Assembly: GCA_932521025.1 (NCBI GenBank)
Contig: OW051468.1
Coordinates: 7,192,064-7,256,063, forward strand
Direction: 5' to 3'
DNA length: 64,000 bases
DNA from: Oscheius onirici
Lineage: Eukaryota > Nematoda > Chromadorea > Rhabditida > Rhabditidae
The notes beneath the pieces were generated by a model that saw only the letters and a program-made list of their open reading frames with translations, was not told where the DNA came from and did not search any database. A program made the translations under genes and the position numbers. This document shows, piece by piece, positions 11,877 to 23,454 of the stretch (positions are counted from its first letter, which is position 1; each line of letters opens with the position of its first letter).

Positions 11877-13338
11877 ATGTTTTGGAAACTCTTCTGGCTC
11901 GGTCTTCTCACATCGTTTACAGTCTACGTCTTTCATGTTCTGTGAGTCTGACCCATTCCCTCTTATCTTTCCTCCAGATTAGCTTTGGACATAAACAAAC
12001 GGGCTTATAATCATCGACCCGGACCATGCAAACAGCTCAAGGGCATTGGTCAGTCAACTTACAGACTGTAATAGAATGGAATTCAGATCAAGGAGCTGAG
12101 GATATTGTCTTGATCGAGGATCAGGGAATAGCCTTCATCACATCGGGAATCTTTTACATGACCGTTCGACCACCTCATGTCGAAGGAAACATTTTCCTCT
12201 TTGACTTCAACAATCCAGACAAGGATCCGGTGAAGCTACCAATCGTTGGAATGCCTGACCGAGTGAGTAGCTCTAGGGTTCCTTTCTCTAAAAAGTTAGA
12301 GTTTTGGTTCAAGCTATAATTTGACAAAACTATTTTTTTTTCTAAATTTTTTTACCAGATCAAAAGTCACAAGTTTGGAAAATACTTTCCGGATGAAACG
12401 GAATGATTCCTCAAAACGCAGTTTCTCGTTTTTTTGTACGCAATTTTGCGTAACCAAAAAGTATGCAACGCGGCACGAGCTAAAGATCTACTCCTCTCAT
12501 TTGTCTCTGGGTTTAGAAAGCCTTCCGTCCTCACGGAATAAGTCATTGGCAAGAGGGCAACAAGATTCGGCTCTTCGTCATCACTCACCGACAGCCTGAC
12601 TTTGTTCATACCATTGAAGTCTTTGACTACGATGTCAAGAAGGTTCAACTAAACTACGTCAAGACACTCAAGGACCCAAAATTTGTTCGGCCCAACAACC
12701 TGATCGCTCTATCCGATGAGAAATTGATAGTCTCAAACGACGGTACAGCCCAGACCGAGTTCCTGAATCTTCTGGAAATACTCACATTTTACAAGGGCGG
12801 AAGTTTGGTCTACTACGATGGAAAAGAGACCCATTGGCTGGCCGAAGGCGTCGTCTCAGCCAATGGAATTGCGCTTGACCGCGAGAGAAAACATCTTATC
12901 GTCTCGCATATCAACGCTCGGGTATTGGGAGTCTACAACCTCAGTTCTGACTACCGCAGCTTGACCGAGGTCAGCAAACTTGAGACAGGGACGGCTGCTG
13001 ACAACCTGTGGGTCGATAAGGATAACAGTGTGTGGACAGGAGCTCATCCGATCTGGCATCTGGCCGGAGCTCATTTCAGTGACTGTGAGAACCACAAGAA
13101 GTATGCTCCTTCGCAGGTACTGTCTTTTTTTTAATATAACAACAAGAAATTTTAGGTTCTCCGCTTCAAATTCTCCAAGGATTGGAAGTCTTTCGAGACG
13201 ATCAACGAAGTTTTCATGGACGACGGTCGTCTGTTGTCCGGCAGTGCCGTGGCTGTATATTTTAAGAACAAAATGTTGGCGGGAACTGTCTGTCGACAAG
13301 CAGTTATTTGTGATGTTTTTCACAATCAGTTTGAATAA
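11877..13338 (+). CDS. PON-B: membrane-anchored paraoxonase / MEC-6-like protein
   Basis: Five exons (11877-11941, 11978-12048, 12087-12262, 12517-13116, 13156-13338), 364 residues. N-terminal anchor (FWKLFWLGLLTSFTVYVFHV), then DINKRAYNHRPGPC, FITSGI, PHGISHWQEG, IVSNDGTAQTE, THWLAEGVVSANG, APSQVLRFKFS and a C-terminal QAVICDVFHNQFE. It is closest to PON-A in this window: exons 1-3 are identical in length (65, 71, 176 nt), while PON-A has two extra introns inside what is here a 600-nt exon 4. Role is expected to match PON-A: an ER or plasma-membrane paraoxonase-fold protein, with lactonase activity unproven. An acceptor 2 nt before the ATG suggests trans-splicing. It converges on PON-C, with stop codons 106 bp apart. 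AATAAA overlaps the stop. Confidence 0.88.
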
Positions 13339-13443
13339 AAAAGGGTTCATTTTGTACAAGGCACTCGTAAAAATAAGAGAGTCTCTAACAGATTCCTGCT
13401 AAAGACTGTCCGAGATCAAAACTAGTATTAGCTTGGTAGATTT

Positions 13444-14861
13444 CTAAGTGATTTGGTCCTTGTTAGTGTCACAGAGTAGTGCTCTTCCGTACAAACTACC
13501 AATTAGAAGCCGTTGTTCATGAAAGATGACTGCAGAACTGGCAGAAACACTGGCTCCGTCGTTGGCGTAGGGTTCCGTCACGACCCACGACTTTCCGCCC
13601 TCCTGAAAGATTTAATACTTTGCGTAAAAGACGCGGTTTTTGATCTGAAAAATGTCAAGAAACATTGTTGTTCTGATCAAGAGCTACAACATCACAATAC
13701 TCGAAGATTAGCCTTTTTATCAATTTTGAAAAAAACTAACCTGCATTCGGACTCTGAGAACCTGCGAGGGACTGACTGTCGTCGGATCTCGCAAATGAAC
13801 TGCAGCTTGGTGAAGAACAAGATGTAGCGTGACCCAGAGGTCGCCAGTCGAGGACTCAACAAAAAGTCCGGAAGGCGAAGAGAGAAGATTGATGTCGTGT
13901 TGGAACTCGACCGACAGATCCTTCTTCACCTTGTAGACTCTGACCAACTGAATTATGCTCATGAAAACTACCGGAACCGGATTCTACCTCGTTTAGAAGT
14001 GATCCAACATACAATATCTTCCTTTTCTCGTCGAAAGCAAGTGACGAAGGCGAAGGGATCCTGGAGTCTAGTGTTCTGAGCTCTTTCCCATCGAACAGAA
14101 GCAGTGATCCGAGATTGCTTTGCATCAAGAGTTCAATAGTTTTCAAAAACGGATTGGAGAAATAGGCCAGGTTGGTCAGAAAGAGACGGTCAGGGCCGAC
14201 GGCAACTATAGATGTGATACTGTTCAAAGCCGAACTCTTGAGACTTTTCCGATGAAGAAGGGTCTTCTTTTCCTTGACAAAAGAGAAAAATTCAACAGAT
14301 TCCTGGCCAGGATAGGCGTTGACGACGTACAGGGACAGTCGTCCTTTGCTCTCGTATGATGACAAATGTCTCGGAGAAAAAGTTTTCTTGTCGAAGTCGG
14401 ATCCATCAGGACGAAGATCATCCCAAATGTAGTTCTGATTGTCAGTCAGGGAGAATAGTCCAATGGAGGGAGTGACCGATTCTCTGAGAGGATGAGACGA
14501 GCCCAGAGACAGGAAGACACCACTGTTAGTCAGTTCTAGTCCAGCAGCTCCATTCTCTGAACCACGATAGTTTGGCTACTGAACCATGCAGCTATTGGAC
14601 AGGGTTTGGCTATTTAGGTTTTTGTTTAAAATTTTAAACTGTTTTTGCTTTAAGTTAAAAGACCCACCAATATTTGGAATGTATCTGCATGGGCCAGGAG
14701 CATGGTTATAAACTCTCTTGTTGATGTCGACCAGAAGTCTAAGAAATATTACAATCAAGAAAAAAAGGAAAGACTCACAATGTTCTCATGAGAAAGCTGC
14801 AGAAAAAGGCAATGATGATCCATAAGGAGACTCGATGAAGAGCATTGGCTATGGTGATCAT
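13444..14861 (-). CDS. PON-C: paraoxonase-like membrane protein, divergent
   Basis: Five exons (14861-14779, 14738-14668, 14556-13988, 13947-13741, 13602-13444), 362 residues. N-terminal anchor (SLWIIIAFFCSFL), then LVDINKRVYNHAPGPC and the propeller: NGAAGLELTNSGVFLSLGS, ITSIVAVGPDRLFLTN, LGSLLLFDGKE, ATPSS-like SPSSLAFDE, STGDLWV, SPSQVLRVRM, LLIGSLYGRALLCD. IVAVGP and GDLWV are closer to vertebrate paraoxonases than in PON-A/B, so this paralog may keep more of the metal-site region, although the metal ligands were not checked by alignment. Exon 2 is again 71 nt, which supports common descent of all three genes. The gap to exc-4 upstream is about 420 bp. Confidence 0.85.
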
Positions 14862-15281
14862 TTAAAAGAAGAGAGAAGAAAAGACCCGAAAATCGATGAG
14901 GTTGCGAGGAAACAGTTGTGGCCAGATGGCCGCCGGCTGACCAGTCTCTCTCTCTCTATGCATTTCGGCAGACCCGTCATTGTTCCGGCATAAATAGAGA
15001 ACACACGGGAGAAAACTGTCTAGTCTGTGGCCTTTCCGTAACGTTCCGACGTGCTCTTGAACAACCAATAGAGAGCTCTTTATTGAGTATTATGTCTTTC
15101 TACAGGTTATGCATTTGAAGGCAAGCATCATCTTGGGGAGGAAAATCTTTAGGAGACAACATAATTTAGGGAATGGAATACTCTGAGAGGGAACCAAGGA
15201 AAGAGAACCTGAAACACGTGACAAACTGGTCAAAACTGATTTTGAGTTACGGCATAATGACTGTTAGCAGATGAACAAGGA
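14862..15281. other. Intergenic between PON-C and exc-4
   Basis: About 420 bases holding the PON-C promoter region and the exc-4 3' UTR. A short CT run (ctctctctctct, about 14944-14956) is the only repeat seen. Confidence 0.5.
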
Positions 15282-17002
15282 CTACTTTGTGACAATATCG
15301 GGAGCCAGACCGCGCCTTTTGATCGAATCCAGAACGTCGTCCGGGATCGAGTGGTTTTTCGTCGGTGCTTGGAGTGTTTCCCTCTGATTTGTGAACAAGT
15401 TCAATTGTTCCTGCAAAACTGATATTGAAAAGGAAGTGCAAAATAGTTACCTTGTAGTGATGGAGAATGTCCTGGTCTGCTGGACAGCTCTCGATGAAGG
15501 CGGCCGTTCTGTAAGCGGTCAGGATGTAGTTCCAGAGGTACACGAGCTGATGCGGTATGTCGAATCTGAAAAGAGCGCTTATTTTCGGTTCAATTCCGTA
15601 CGATCGACGTTTTTTACTCATCTAGTTGAATTTGTACCATTCACCAATCCTTATTCGGAACTTCAACTACGTTTTTTGCGAGCTTGACTTGTTTTGGATT
15701 TTCCTAGTTGAGTCTAATTCCAATTAATGCTACTCGCATGAGTATCCTTACAAAAAGTCAATTTTTGTCAATTTTATCTGCGAATGAAACTTGGCAAGTG
15801 TCGCTGACTCCGTGGGCAAACTATAGGTAGTATTCAGCAATTGTTGCGATTTTGACAGGTTAGTATCCAATTTTTGCTCTTTGTTTTGGAGAACATGGTC
15901 TTGGTAAACAGTCGAAAATACATTCTTTCTGACAGCAGAATGAGCTGAATGAGCAGAGCCGCGACTGTCTAACTGTCGCTATTGTGGCCTAATTTTCTAT
16001 CCGATCCCTGTCAAGTACATGTTCAACATACTGACTTTCAATTCGGCGTTTCAAAGCGAAAAAAAAAACAAGAAAAATACGAACCCGAGTAGCCGTTGCC
16101 CTATAATGCGGATGTGATGGAGTCTGGGCATGAGTTCGCAGTCGTATTCAGTCATAGACGTTCCTAACAAGTACCGACTATTCCTCTCCTCCAGCAACTT
16201 AAAAACTGAGTCAGTTTTATAGCTTCTAGACAGTACCTGATCAATGCCGGCCAGCTGTTCCACCACTCGATTGTAGTGTGTTTTGATTTGAGGAAGGAGA
16301 GTTTCAATCGAAGACGGTTCCTTCTTTCCTTTGTCGTGTTCCGTTTTAGCTCTGAGGAATAGCTTGAAGTTCTGAACCGAAAGAATTTCAAAATCTAGAG
16401 GGGAAGCATACTCTGTACAGACTCTCGATTGTCTTTTCTGTGGCGGGATCTTTCTCAAATAGAGGCACATTGAATTCCTTCGCCAGATGGAAAATCCTGC
16501 CTTCGATCTCTCTGTTGTCAGAATAAGTGATTCCTCTGGAACGAAACTGTTTTATGACACAACTGTATATCTTCTTTTTGTATCATTGCAAGTGGCTGTC
16601 TAACTGTCACAGTTGTGGCTTTAAAAAAAGCGGCAAATTCAAAACTCCCTCACTTTTCCTCCTCGATCATGATCGGCGGCTGTGCCCCAAGAAAGTTTTT
16701 CTTGAAGGCCTCCGAGTTGACATTTACCGTCTTGACCTGTAAATCCAAACATTTGCCCCTAAAGAGAGAGTCATACGTACTTCAACTCGAGCCACCCCAA
16801 TTTCGTACAGAGCAAACAGTTCCATCCAAAATTCTTGACAAAAAAGACAGGCTCCAATGCGACGACTGTCTATTCCTGAGGCCTAAATGGGTAGATGTTT
16901 TTGTGTATAAAGATCCGAACATACCTTCACGTAAAGCTCGAGCAATGGCTTTTTGGAGTAGTCGTTATGCCCATTCGGCTGTACTTGGTAGTCATCTGCC
17001 AT
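15282..17002 (-). CDS. exc-4: EXC-4, chloride intracellular channel (CLIC) family
   Basis: Eight exons (17002-16925, 16882-16781, 16736-16654, 16535-16412, 16371-16237, 16197-16085, 15565-15451, 15410-15282), 292 residues. The N-terminus (KKPLLELYVKASGIDSRRIG, CLFCQEFWMELFALYEIGVA, NFLGAQPPIMIEEE) is the thioredoxin-fold, membrane-inserting part; the rest is the GST-type helical domain with RYLLG, MTEYDCELMPRLHHIRIIG, YILTAYRTAAFIESCPADQD and the C-terminal NLFTNQRETLQ. The match to C. elegans EXC-4, which maintains the lumen of the excretory canal, is very strong from memory of that protein. CLICs shift between soluble and membrane forms. The acceptor atttcag lies 5 nt before the ATG. Intron 5 (39 nt) has no stop in frame. 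Two introns carry copies of a short dispersed motif. Confidence 0.96.
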
Positions 17003-18130
17003 ACTATCTGAAATTGTTCAGTACTCTGTTTGTTTGAGAGACAAAAATAGAGGCGGAATGGAATGGTATGGGAGTGTCGCATATCTGTCTGTTCCTATAC
17101 ATTCTCTTGTATTTAGATAAAAACGTTCAGAAGTTATGAGAAACTCATTCTACAGATTATTGTTGAAGTGGAAAATGGTACAGTGAGTTTGAAGGAATCT
17201 AGAAATTCATGTGATTCTTCACAAGAAAAGGGAAGGTTGCAAAACATATCCAGAACAACATAAATCTGACGATGAGAGCATTGTGAAACCAAATCTGTCT
17301 ATGACCGAAACGTCTTTTAAGCTTGGCAAGTATTTTTTTTGGTTCTGTTCAGAAACAAATCCGAATGTTTTAATATGATTAAATCGATTTCCTTTTTGAA
17401 AATCGATAAACGACCAGTTTTGGAAAAATAGATAGAGTAACTGGAGACTGGAAAAATTAAGAAAGGGACTGAAAAGTACCGTATCAAGTACAGGGGACAG
17501 TGGAAAAGTTCTAAAACAGTCCGGTTCAGGACGAAAAACTAAAAAATTCAAAAAATAATAAGAGATTCACCCGAAAAGTATGTGACTAGTAAACCTAAAA
17601 AATTTGAATGTGACCTGTTGGCGCCAATAAGGACAAAGAGACGCAAACCGCCAGCTGTGTCAACTAGAGCTTTCAAGGTCCATAACCGGAACATTCTCTA
17701 GATCAAAAAAACCACAAATGGCAAAACAGTACTGACCATTGTTGTTATGTGGCCGTCCGACACACTGTCCAATCAATATGACCTTAACCTTGGCGAGAAG
17801 GTGGTCACGGCAAAAGACACCCGAATTAGCTAATCAAACAAGATGTAATACAGGGATTATAACGGGAGAAGAGAGGAAGTCAGACTACCAGAAACAGAAC
17901 TGGATCTACTTTAGGCTTTGGGGACAATTAAAGAGAGAGGATTTGTTGAAGCAAAAAGAGACTGGACTGAATCACTGACTGGAACTGTCCCTAACAGCTG
18001 TCTCACTGCGGCAGTTGTGGCTTCAATCGCCGTGCTAGAAGCGATTTGATCGTCTTACTATAGCAGTATTGTAATCAGTTGCCAGGTCACAAACGAGGAG
18101 ATTGTCTAACTGCGGCATTTGTAGCTACAA
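15963..18130 (+). repeat. Four copies of a ~30-bp dispersed motif
   Basis: Copies at 15963-15992, 16593-16623, 17997-18026 and 18100-18130 share a core like ctgtctaactg(t/c)(c/g)gca(g)ttgtggct. Two lie in exc-4 introns, two upstream of exc-4; all are in the same direction. Each core contains a small palindrome (cAACTG..CAGTTg-like). No protein-coding match and no terminal repeat were seen. Confidence 0.6.
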
Positions 18131-20184
18131 AAGTATTGGGCCTATTTGTGGATGGATGGTAGTTCTATAAAGAGAAGTAATTTGGAAGAGACAGGTGGTA
18201 AAGGAATACAGTTGTGGGTGCGGTTGCGCACTCTCGGAGGAGGCAAGAACAAAGCTCCGGATCGGGTTACGCGACCCATAAATAATTTGGTCGTAGGAGT
18301 GGGAGGCCGGACTTAACTGTCAGCCTACTAAAAAGTAGGAAGAGTTATAGCTCGCGGTGAGGCCCGGTTCGGGGAGAGGGGAGGCGATCGGCAAACAGTC
18401 CCGGCCCATTTCGCATAATCCTCTCGCGGTGCATCATAATGTCCTTTCCCATAGGCTCTCGAAATGGAATTTGTTGGCGATTTTTGTAGAGCTTCTGTGA
18501 GAGACAAAAATTTCCGGCATGCTTCTATTCATACTGGAATCCAGCATTATGTGTTCCAGATAAGGCAAAACGTGTACAAAACTTTTTATTGTAATAATTT
18601 TTGTATAAAATTTTTGTTCAATGTTCACATAACTTTTTTAACCCAATTGTAAAGCTTTCAGACAAGCTGGAATTCAAATACGAAAGACTTGTCAAAAATA
18701 TCCGGAAGAACTTTTCGAGTCAGAACGCTTTACAGTAAGTAAGAAGTTTTACAAATCGCATGTTCAGAAATGCTGTCTCGAGATAAAGAAGAGACAGTCG
18801 AAACCCTTGAGACTCTTGAAGGGAGACATTACACGTGCGAATTTTGAATTGACTTGGGGGATCAAACAAGCTAAGACTCAAAAGAACAGAAAAGACTTTT
18901 GCCTATACAATTGTCAATCAGTCACAAGTAAGAGTCCGGAGTGTTGTGACACAAAACTGTTGCCTCCCAAAAACTATCTTGACAGCCAGAACTGTGTTCT
19001 AGAAGTCTAACAGTATTTTCCAAGTTTATCGGAAAGATGATAAGAATAGTTTTACAGTTTTCGCATGAGGAAAAGGACTGTTCCGAAAACTTCTACTGTC
19101 AGAGTGTGAGCCGAAACCCAGGCGGAAGTTGCTAAGAGGAAAAGAAAGTATGAAACCATCTGTGCGGATGTACGAGAGAGAGCCGCTACAAAAAGTGTCT
19201 GCGTCCCCCGGTTCTGGTTCTCGAAGACCCCCTCTTGCTGAAGGGATCGCAAAAAGGAGATTATTCATGAGAGGCGCCGAGAGTACAAACCATTCTCGCC
19301 GAGGGGACGAAACCTGTGCTGTTTGTCGATTTATAGCGCCGATTAGACGATTTTGCGTAAAGTTTGGAATTCATTGGGAGGTGTTAGAGAAAACAAAGTG
19401 ATGATCACCCATTGGGAGAAGAGGTGTCAGTTGCGCGCGCGGGAGGAAACAAAGAGAGACGACTTTCGACGCCTCAAAACAGACACGGAGAGAGGGTGTG
19501 GGAAGCTGAGCAGGATATTGACGGTTGATTCATCCGCCACGGGATCAATGGGGACAATGATCGCGACGCAACCAATAAAGAAGGGCCCCGTGAGAAGGTA
19601 TGTAGGAAGAGGGAGGGGGCAAACTGATACAAGCTGTTTATATCAATACTGAGTAAACTCTCAGGAACTCTGGAGGCGTCGAACAGAACTGTAAACAACT
19701 CTGATAAGGATGTGAAAAGACGTATTGGAATGCGGCAGTCTTCGACAGGAGAGAATCGACAGGACAGGAAGAGATATTGGTCGGCGATAGGGGATGGGTC
19801 AGTCGAGGGCATCCAAGGGATTCAGCGAACAGTCGCGTGAATCAATCGAGCAGTGCAAACAGAGCAGAGGCGAGAGGAGAGAAAACAGCTACTGGGACGA
19901 CTACTGATACCCTCGGACGGGAAGTTGACCACCTCTTGAGAACTGTTTGTTCCTCTAGAGAGAGAGATTTCCTGGATGATAGCGGGAGAGAGATTTCCGA
20001 AACAGATGTGCGTCACTTAGGAATTGTCTGGGACTTTTTAAAGGTTCAGAGATTTTAACTAACTTGCAGTTCAGAGTGTTCCCGTTCCTCAATGCAGCGG
20101 CTCGAATCAAGCAAGTCGGACTTATTTTCTGAAAACGAAACTACCAACTAAAACAAAGTTAAAATTATTCAATGGAACCACCCT
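17003..20184. other. Gene-free stretch, 3.2 kb
   Basis: No coding exon was recognised on either strand; the open stretches are short and stop-flanked. The part nearest 17003 should include the exc-4 promoter. Around 18220-18420 the base composition turns GC-rich with a small hairpin (cctactaaaaagtagg). A further GC-rich patch with a gcgcgcgcg run is at about 19434-19442. Two copies of the ~30-bp motif lie at 17997 and 18100. Confidence 0.4.
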
Positions 20185-20189
20185 CACGA

Positions 20190-20476
20190 TCCCTAAAAAA
20201 CGTAGTGATCAACACAGTATCATGGACTGTTTAGACACCTCGGGAGACCCTTGCTCAACTTTCAGTTTACATCCGAGTGGCCGCCATGAACGCCAAAGTG
20301 GTGGCAGTTTTTCTGCTTTCCGCTACTGTATTTGCTACTCAAATTTATGACGAATCTGCTGAAGAAGAAAGCGTTGAGCATCGGGCTATCAGAGAAGATG
20401 ACACTGATGGAGACGGGGCTACATCTGAAGCTCCAACAACACGACGTTCCTGTCACTGTACTCTCATCAGCTACGG
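20190..20476 (+). pseudogene. Inverted copy of the CUB-2 leader and first exon
   Basis: From ccctaaaaaacgta at 20190 to agctacgg at 20476 the plus strand repeats the minus-strand CUB-2 region 23540-23268. The 5' flank differs by two substitutions in the first ~25 bases; the trans-splice acceptor (caactttcag), the ATG (20286) and the coding part, signal peptide NAKVVAVFLLSATVFATQIY and the acidic linker, look identical. Beyond 20476 the copy departs into unrelated sequence and meets a stop at 20531. The lack of decay says the duplication is recent. It points at the 3' end of CUB-2, whose stop is 58 bp farther on. Confidence 0.85.
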
Positions 20477-20588
20477 CGGGAGCTCAGAAGTTAACGAGTC
20501 TTCCCGAGTCAAGAAAAGTCTGTTAAGCTAGTGGAAGACATGAACGCTTTGAAATAAGTTTAAAGAAGAAAATTAAAATTTTTCTTTA

Positions 20589-23454
20589 TTAGTTGAATGT
20601 CAAAACACCCTCGTCGTTTTGAGTTGTTATCGTTTCGTTAGACACCGAGTAGTGCATTGGAGGAGCGTAAACGGGATTTCTGAACGTAGCGATGTCTTCT
20701 TTGTACCTAAATTTTTTATCCATTTGAAAGAGTAAGACTGAACCTAGCGTAAGCAAAGTACCCTCCTGTTCCAACCAGAGCCAACGTGAACATGATTCCA
20801 ATGATCAGACCAAGATGGCCACTGCTTTTTGGCTCTTCATCTACATTGTCCTTCACCGCCTTGTAAGCGACCACAAAGCCTCTGAAGCAGCTTTTCTGGA
20901 AGTTAATATAAGCTAACTAACTTGGCTACAACACTGCCATCGGATGTAAATCGTAGAGAGGCATTTCTCCCAGTTGTCTCGACTGGAAGAGCTGTCAGGA
21001 CATGTCCATGGAGCTGAAGAACGTGAGGAGTGCTCTGATTGAAGCCGTCAAAGAAGGACAAGAAGTCACTGTGAGGTTCAGTTTCGAAGAAGGTCACATT
21101 CATGAGGACATGATAGCCCTCCGGAGCTTGGATCATATAGACGCAGTCCGTGTTGAGACAATAGGAGTCGGGGTACTTTGGAGAGTACAGGTCTTCCCAT
21201 TGATCAATTTGAGCTATGGCTATTCCGTTGTCACAGCCACAATCTGTTAGGCAGTTCTTTAAAGTATTTCTCTCCTAACCTGATCGTCCAATCCAGACCC
21301 AAGTCAAGTTAAAAGACGAGTCTCCTATCCTGATGGCGTCTCTGTCAATGCCTTCTCTCCTGTAGACAATTCCAATCGGTCTGTGAGAGAATGTGTTGTA
21401 CTTTCGGTTGACCAGAGCCGAACTCCCCTCACCGTATCTAAATTAGCACAACGGAGTTTTCGTGTAAACGTCTACTGACTTGGTAACTACGCCACTGGAT
21501 GTAACAGCCAGGTGTTCATTTTCGTGTGGGAAGCGATAAGCTACCTTCATTCGAAAGTTCTGTCTCATAAAATCTGATTCATTGTCAAGCCATGCTTACC
21601 ACCGGTTTATAATAGTTGTTAGAGACGAAGAATCGGCAGTGCATGTCTGGACACTCGGCCGGAATTTTCATCGAAAAGGAACCCGACGTAGCCAGTTCTT
21701 TCACTGTGTTCGTAGGACAAACGCAGTCTGAAATCTTTCATAATATTGTTTATGTAGATGACAAACCGTTAGGCACATCAATCGCTTTGATGTTGACGGC
21801 AAAACCGTGCGAATCAGACATGATCGAGGAGGCCGTGTAACTGACGACCATTGTATCCCCCACGATGACCATCTCCTTCTCGTCTTCTGAATCCCACCTC
21901 TCCATCCTGAAAACTGATACTTTTGTTGAGAGGGATCCATTCGGACCGTTCAACAATAACATCGTTTACAGAGAACCGAAGAGAGTCGTGTGACGTCTTC
22001 GCAAAATGTGAAGCACTGATCACAAAGGCATTCTTGTAATTGGCTGTGATATTCGTTCGACTGATTTTGTAGGAGCATTCAATAGATTTGCAATACATCT
22101 GGGGGTAGCCTGGTGAGGAAATGTTGACGTTCTGGTCGCTTGTCAATCCGAAAGTGTTCGTGGAGCAGTTGCAGGCTAAAAGTTGTTAGTACTGATTCTG
22201 AGTAAGGTCACAGACGGTCATACTCGAGAGAAACAAAGCTCAAATAGCAGCCATCAGCCAGCTTCCTGCCTCCGTAATAGTAGGCTCCTCTGATGGTTAT
22301 GTCCGCTGTTGAGGTCTCTCTCGTGTAGACTTCGTTATTGGTGAAGCTAAAACTTCTTTGGCTTGTTTTAGACCCAGGATATTGATGCTTCTAAAAACTT
22401 TCTATACCGTAAGCAAACGTTTATCAATGGCCGTGTTTTACAACTTTTTGTCGTCAAACTCATAGCCCTTGTCCTATTTTTCTCTAAACTTGACATAATT
22501 CTATTGGTTCGTATTTTTCTGGTTCACCGTCTATTCCATAGAGAGACTAACCTCCAGTACTCTGTCCGTTCTCCAGGAAGAGAAGCAATGACGGCGACAT
22601 TCGTAGAGTACGAGAACGGAGGTCCACATTTGGATCGAAGAAGAATTGACCGATTGGAAGAGAGTCGAAAGACACAACCCGAATTGAGCCACCCCCTTGA
22701 ACTAATGTTTTGAGCAACACTGGTCGCCTGCATGAACGGATACGGACATCCAACTTTTGATACCTCTGAAATCTATTTCTGAGGCTTGCAATTTCCCACC
22801 TCCTGGAATTCCATTGCTCGTATCGACTCTCTCATACTCTACTAGAAAGCGACCGCTGTTTGAGCCGTCTGTGCTCATGTTAAAGAAGAGACCGATTCCT
22901 TTTGGAGCAGTGTATAGGTTGAAATCTTGCCTTCCTATGCTGTAATCAGTACATTTCTCACAAAAAGGTTGAACTCACTTCTCGAAGTGGATCTCCTCTC
23001 GTTTTCCATTTACATACGCATAATAGTACATGTCCAGTCGGTCGTAGGACTCTTCCATCTGCATTGAGCGTACTTTCAGCAGGATCGAATAGTCCGGACT
23101 GGGCTCAATCTCGTAGAGACAAACCTGGTCATCGCAATAACTGGAAAGATCTCATATTTGGAAGTAATAATGCTTGGTACTTAAAAGTACGTCAACCAGG
23201 AAAAGAAAGACTTACTTGCCCGGATATCCGGGACTCTTGAGCGTTCCCTCCATCTCATCCGGACCGTAGCTGATGAGAGTACAGTGACAGGAACGTCGTG
23301 TTGTTGGAGCTTCAGATGTAGCCCCGTCTCCATCAGTGTCATCTTCTCTGATAGCCCGATGCTCAACGCTTTCTTCTTCAGCAGATTCGTCATAAATTTG
23401 AGTAGCAAATACAGTAGCGGAAAGCAGAAAAACTGCCACCACTTTGGCGTTCAT
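20589..23454 (-). CDS. CUB-2: CUB-repeat type I membrane protein
   Basis: Thirteen exons (23454-23216, 23140-22979, 22939-22800, 22765-22552, 22346-22216, 22175-21947, 21906-21767, 21727-21600, 21559-21480, 21437-21280, 21243-20922, 20881-20744, 20706-20589), 732 residues. Signal peptide, acidic linker, then CUB modules with CHCT, CNCST, CVCPT, CGCDNG starts and SPGYP/SPKYP strands; the last module (FFETEPHSDFLSFFDG) matches CUB-1 residue for residue in part. A transmembrane helix (LGLIIGIMFTLALVGTGGYF) precedes a tail with FRNPVY, the same core as the LDL-receptor internalisation signal. All introns but one are 34-77 nt; the exception is 205 nt. AATAAA overlaps the stop. An acceptor lies 20 nt before the ATG. 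Homologous intron positions with CUB-1 confirm the model. Confidence 0.87.

Noticed and set aside
18220-18420. GC-rich patch with a hairpin as a structured noncoding RNA
   Set aside because: Only one small hairpin was visible and no known RNA family motif or polymerase III box was found.
20882-20921. Apparent frameshift or 22-26-nt intron near the end of CUB-2
   Set aside because: Using the later acceptor gives a normal 40-nt intron and an AKGF junction that also appears in CUB-1 with its 39-nt intron at 2431-2393.
22547-22764. Open frame suggesting that CUB-2 is broken between two exons
   Set aside because: Splicing a 34-nt intron (22799-22766) restores the frame and a CPYPF segment that aligns with CPEPH in CUB-1.
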